From an uncultured Bacilli bacterium (GTDB taxonomy: Bacteria > Bacillota_I > Bacilli_A > RF39 > UBA660): DNA of 30,813 nt. Below the pieces are notes generated by a model, which had not been told where the DNA came from, made no database searches, and worked only from the letters and a program-made list of their open reading frames with translations. The translations under genes and the position numbers were made by a program. The stretch is taken from the NCBI GenBank assembly GCA_947628445.1, contig CANQZX010000003.1:1-30813 (forward strand), read 5' to 3'. Below, piece by piece: positions 28,901 through 30,813 of this stretch (its first letter is position 1; each line of letters opens with the position of its first letter).

Positions 28901-30813
28901 GCTACTAGTAATTATACTTTGTATGCAAAAATAACTGATAAAAGTAATAATAGTGTAATTAAAAATGTGGTATACAATAATCCCGTAAATGAAAGTGCAA
29001 CCATTGATGCTAGTAAGACTAAATGGAACAGTTTAACAGTAACAATCAATGCCACAGCTAAAAGTGCAGGAATAAGTAAATATTATTGTACAGTCGATGG
29101 AACAACTTGGGTAAGTAGTACAACTAATACTTGTACAATTAATAACTTAGATCCTAGTACAACTTATAATATTAAAACCTACGTCGAAGATGTCAATAAT
29201 CGGAAATCAGAAGAAAAAACAGTAAGTGGCACCACAGCCGTATATATTTATCCGACGGTTACAATTAATTATTTTATCTTACAAGATGATAAAATTTTAG
29301 TTAATTATACTGGTACCGATGGAACCGGGGTCATAACAACCTATAGTATATATGTAAATAACCAAAAGGTAGCAGATGTCAGTAATGGTGCCGGAACATT
29401 TGATTATGAATATGTTGAAGAGTTTACACCGGCAACAACATATAAGATCAAGATACAAGCTACCGATAATAATAAAAATAGTAAAGGTGCTTTTATGACA
29501 TCGCAATTTAGCAATGAAGTAGCAGCTGTTACAGAATATGAAGAAGATTTTACTTATAATGCTGAAACGGAATATTATACTTTTGAAGCTCCGGGAACGG
29601 GAAATTATAAGTTTGAATTATGGGGTGCCCAAGGTGGTAAATCGTTAAATAATAATGCGGCAGGTACGGCCGGTGGTAAAGGGGCCTATACTAGTGGTGA
29701 AATTTATCTAGAGAAAGGAACAATATTTTATATTTATGTCGGCGGAGCTGGGGCTAATGGTGCTAAAGGGAAAAACTCTGCTGGAGGTTATAATGGCGGT
29801 GGTAGAGGTACTTGGGATAATGCCGATGATGAAACAGCCGGCGGCGGTGGCGGTGCTACCGATATTCGGTTAGAAAGTGGAACTTGGGACGATTTTGATT
29901 CCTTAAAATCCCGAATCATGGTTGCTGCCGGTGGTGGTGGTGCATCATGGACTTATTCAGTTGGCTATGGTGGTGGTTTAGAGTCAAATAATGTCTTTAG
30001 TGCCAATTTATATGCTACCCAAACTAGTGGTTATGCTTTTGGTAAAGGAAAAAATGGCTCAGGAACAGGAGACAGCGATGGTGTCGGTGGCGGTGGTTCG
30101 GGCTACTATGGTGGTAAATCCCAAAATGTAGCTTCAAAATCATCTGGTGCTGGCGGCTCATCGTTTATTTCAGGCCATGAGGGTTGTAATGCTATCGCAG
30201 CAACGGCAACAGCCGATGCCATAGAGCATACTGGTACGGCTGATCACTACAGTGAATTTAAGTTTACAGATACTTTAATGATTGACGGTGGAGGCCATAT
30301 TTGGACAACTCAAAAAGGATCTAATTTAGGTATGCCTAACCATGATGGAACAGGCAATATGACCGGTAATACAGGTAATGGCTATGCTAAAGTGACATTT
30401 CTAGATTCAACACAAAAAACCAGAGATTATGATTATATTGGTCATTCAGAAAAATTTGTTGCTCCGGCGACAGGAACCTATATTCTTGAGGTTTGGGGAG
30501 CTAGAGGGGGTGGCAATGGAGGACTAGGTGGTTATTCATACGGCAATGTTAATTTAACTAAAGGTGATAAACTATATATTACTGTTGGAAGCCAAGGCGG
30601 TCATAATGGTGGCGGCTATAATGGTGGCGGTAGTGGTCAATATCAAGCTGGTAGTACAGCTCCTGCGGGTTATGGTGGCGGCGGTGCTACTCATATTGCA
30701 ACAGTTACTGGTAAATTATCAAGTTTAAGTGCCAATCAATCAGCGGTTGTTATTGTTGCTGGCGGCGGCGGTGGAGCTGGAGAAAATGGTAATGCCGGCG
30801 GTTCTGGTGGTGG
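25910..30813 (+). CDS. Giant modular surface protein, 3' end outside the window
   Basis: This frame stays open for 1634 codons to the right edge, so stop and C-terminus are not seen. Residues ~5-25 are a hydrophobic signal ending in SSYAYFF, of SipW type. Residues ~35-205 match the mature domain of the proteins at 4437 and 5527 (TDVLTFQAG, IDADIYNFG, AELVVKITNPNGDPI, TWKTEVTLINL, FTGKIYI). Residues ~206-385 are two FN3-like modules. A divergent repeat starts at ~393, followed by four 98-residue repeats (477-868) and a last divergent one from 869. More FN3-like modules (~945-1200) follow, then two glycine-rich domains of the ALK/LTK type (~1215-1500 and ~1508 onward) with YKFELWGAQGG and YILEVWGARGG starts and GGGGATDI, VAAGGGGA and GGSSFISG motifs. 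It is probably a secreted adhesin or matrix protein. GGGAAAGTGAG is about 15 bases upstream. An LPXTG end cannot be judged here. Confidence 0.85.
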   Translation, partial: MGRKKYVIIFVVTMIITMIVSSYAYFFIMDEKESPIGAEAGTTDVLTFQAGNQIKIDADIYNFGKKDSNITQETEAKATLIPNNATNEAHDKYNVFLLIEDNNLIYTTPEEEAELVVKITNPNGDPIKNLEDLKKIGEDSFDITNKSGTYLVAQDYEIDAKDGITNQTWKTEVTLINLKTSQNGNAGHSFTGKIYITKEDMKNYISPEINMIDVDTTSEEIDATLKYQEGSNSIEEYYFGIRKEGSEEKIEYAASKEDHFAFAGLESGTDYEIYSYAKDEAGIYSNKVETIAKTDGYKRPKINNVEIIKSYEDDGGKLDIKVAATGYESAIEKYYYSIDGLEYIESSTAEKVYTGLEEGHKYKVSIMVEDGNERESSEYSKRKIIDEQVIITFEGNNNEVSSNEKRCLIDYEKGQSSCAIETPKITANSKTPEVVGFSSAALKHEKEIGVEETLEVSEDKTYYAQTKKSPEAITLSFNKNGAGSQTDEKNVAQTTNTVTRTCTKPEAWNGETQAGCDITSPEIVGSENTPIVVGYAQTADAKKSDWEVNTSKTLSSNATWYAQTKKASEDITITFDKNGAVSQTDANNVAQTTNTVTRTCTKPEAWNGAPQEGCSITSPEIVGSENTPTVVGYAPTADAKKSEWIQNTAKTLSSNATWYAQTKKEAEDVTITFDKNGAGSQTDANGTAQTSNTVTRTCMKTEAWNGEIQSGCSITSPKIAGSENTPTVVGYAQTATAQKSEWEVDTSKTLSSSATWYAQTKKEAEDVTITFDKNGAGSQTDANGATQTTDTVTRKCTKPEAWNGAQQKGCDITSPKITGSTNTPTVVGYAPTADAKKSEWGAETAKTLTQNATWYAQTKKDAATYTATFTKDAHVSAVGANSSCNTPEAWNGETKDSNCNISLATITPETGYLVDGWYNGDVRVGNVGANISLTGNVSYTGKAATPNLVLNSASASEMKVTASVNPTTAPLTGYQFSTDNSSWTTSSTSGGHTFSVNATSNYTLYAKITDKSNNSVIKNVVYNNPVNESATIDASKTKWNSLTVTINATAKSAGISKYYCTVDGTTWVSSTTNTCTINNLDPSTTYNIKTYVEDVNNRKSEEKTVSGTTAVYIYPTVTINYFILQDDKILVNYTGTDGTGVITTYSIYVNNQKVADVSNGAGTFDYEYVEEFTPATTYKIKIQATDNNKNSKGAFMTSQFSNEVAAVTEYEEDFTYNAETEYYTFEAPGTGNYKFELWGAQGGKSLNNNAAGTAGGKGAYTSGEIYLEKGTIFYIYVGGAGANGAKGKNSAGGYNGGGRGTWDNADDETAGGGGGATDIRLESGTWDDFDSLKSRIMVAAGGGGASWTYSVGYGGGLESNNVFSANLYATQTSGYAFGKGKNGSGTGDSDGVGGGGSGYYGGKSQNVASKSSGAGGSSFISGHEGCNAIAATATADAIEHTGTADHYSEFKFTDTLMIDGGGHIWTTQKGSNLGMPNHDGTGNMTGNTGNGYAKVTFLDSTQKTRDYDYIGHSEKFVAPATGTYILEVWGARGGGNGGLGGYSYGNVNLTKGDKLYITVGSQGGHNGGGYNGGGSGQYQAGSTAPAGYGGGGATHIATVTGKLSSLSANQSAVVIVAGGGGGAGENGNAGGSGG
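27338..28513 (+). repeat. Four tandem 294-bp coding repeats
   Basis: The codon for Phe in the motif TFDKNGA recurs at 27338, 27632, 27926, 28220 and again in a diverged unit at 28514, each time exactly 294 bases apart. An earlier diverged unit begins at 27086 (252 bases before). Each unit encodes a TFDKNGA start, a Cys pair in RTCTKPEAWNGE...GC, a VVGYAQTADAKKS block and a TWYAQTKK end. DNA similarity between the four is high, so unit number may vary between strains. Confidence 0.85.

Overview
The window is AT-rich DNA with low-GC Gram-positive features: GGAGG-type ribosome binding sites, TTGACA/TATAAT promoters, a LtaS-like enzyme, a RodA-type protein and a CotY/CotZ-type cysteine-rich protein. 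Trp is encoded by TGG, full-length genes contain no internal TGA, and TGA is used as a stop (for example at 8148-8150). The genetic code is therefore the standard bacterial one, not the Mycoplasma code. The best guess is an uncultured gut member of the Bacilli (RF39-like or Erysipelotrichia-like). That guess is an inference from gene content.

Layout. (1) 1-6469 is a surface-protein region. It opens with a truncated divergent gene and two hairpin repeats. Two tandem membrane-anchored GLUG-repeat paralogues (342-4296) follow, then two paralogous proteins with SipW/TasA-type signal peptides (4437-6438). (2) 6508-9916 reads as one operon: ZIP-type metal transporter, SDR epimerase-like protein, patatin-like lipase, YebC-family protein. 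It ends in a strong terminator. (3) 10022-13302 holds an AAA_14/DUF4143 ATPase, tyrS, an unknown protein and a tiny Tyr/Pro-rich membrane protein, convergent with a rodA-type gene (13299-14405, minus). (4) 14462-18067 is a run of small units: an unknown 98-aa protein, an HTH-Fic protein, a membrane-anchored EIIB-like protein without its catalytic Cys (minus), a CotY/CotZ-like protein, another unknown, and an SH3b protein. (5) 18159-25808 is mostly envelope and housekeeping: LTA-synthase family protein plus asparagine synthase, rmuC, then an operon of small-multidrug-export-family protein, degenerate histidine-phosphatase-like protein, PduL-type phosphotransacylase and dusB. (6) From 25910 to the right edge runs one giant open frame, at least 1634 codons and truncated by the window. 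It encodes a modular surface protein: TasA-like N-terminal module, FN3-like modules, four exact-length 98-residue repeats with two divergent flanking ones, and two ALK-type glycine-rich domains.

The most interesting theme links regions 1 and 6. Three surface genes (342, 2464, 25910) share an upstream cassette in which an alternating AT run lies between a TTGCAA-like -35 and a TATAAT -10. The run is 19, 19 and 15 nt long in the three copies. A fourth surface gene (4437) has an 18-nt T run in the same place. Simple repeats in promoter spacers are a known basis of phase-variable surface antigens. The same giant gene carries the N-terminal module found in the 4437 and 5527 proteins, so the two ends of the window look like parts of one variable cell-surface repertoire. 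No rRNA, tRNA, CRISPR array, transposase or phage gene was seen.
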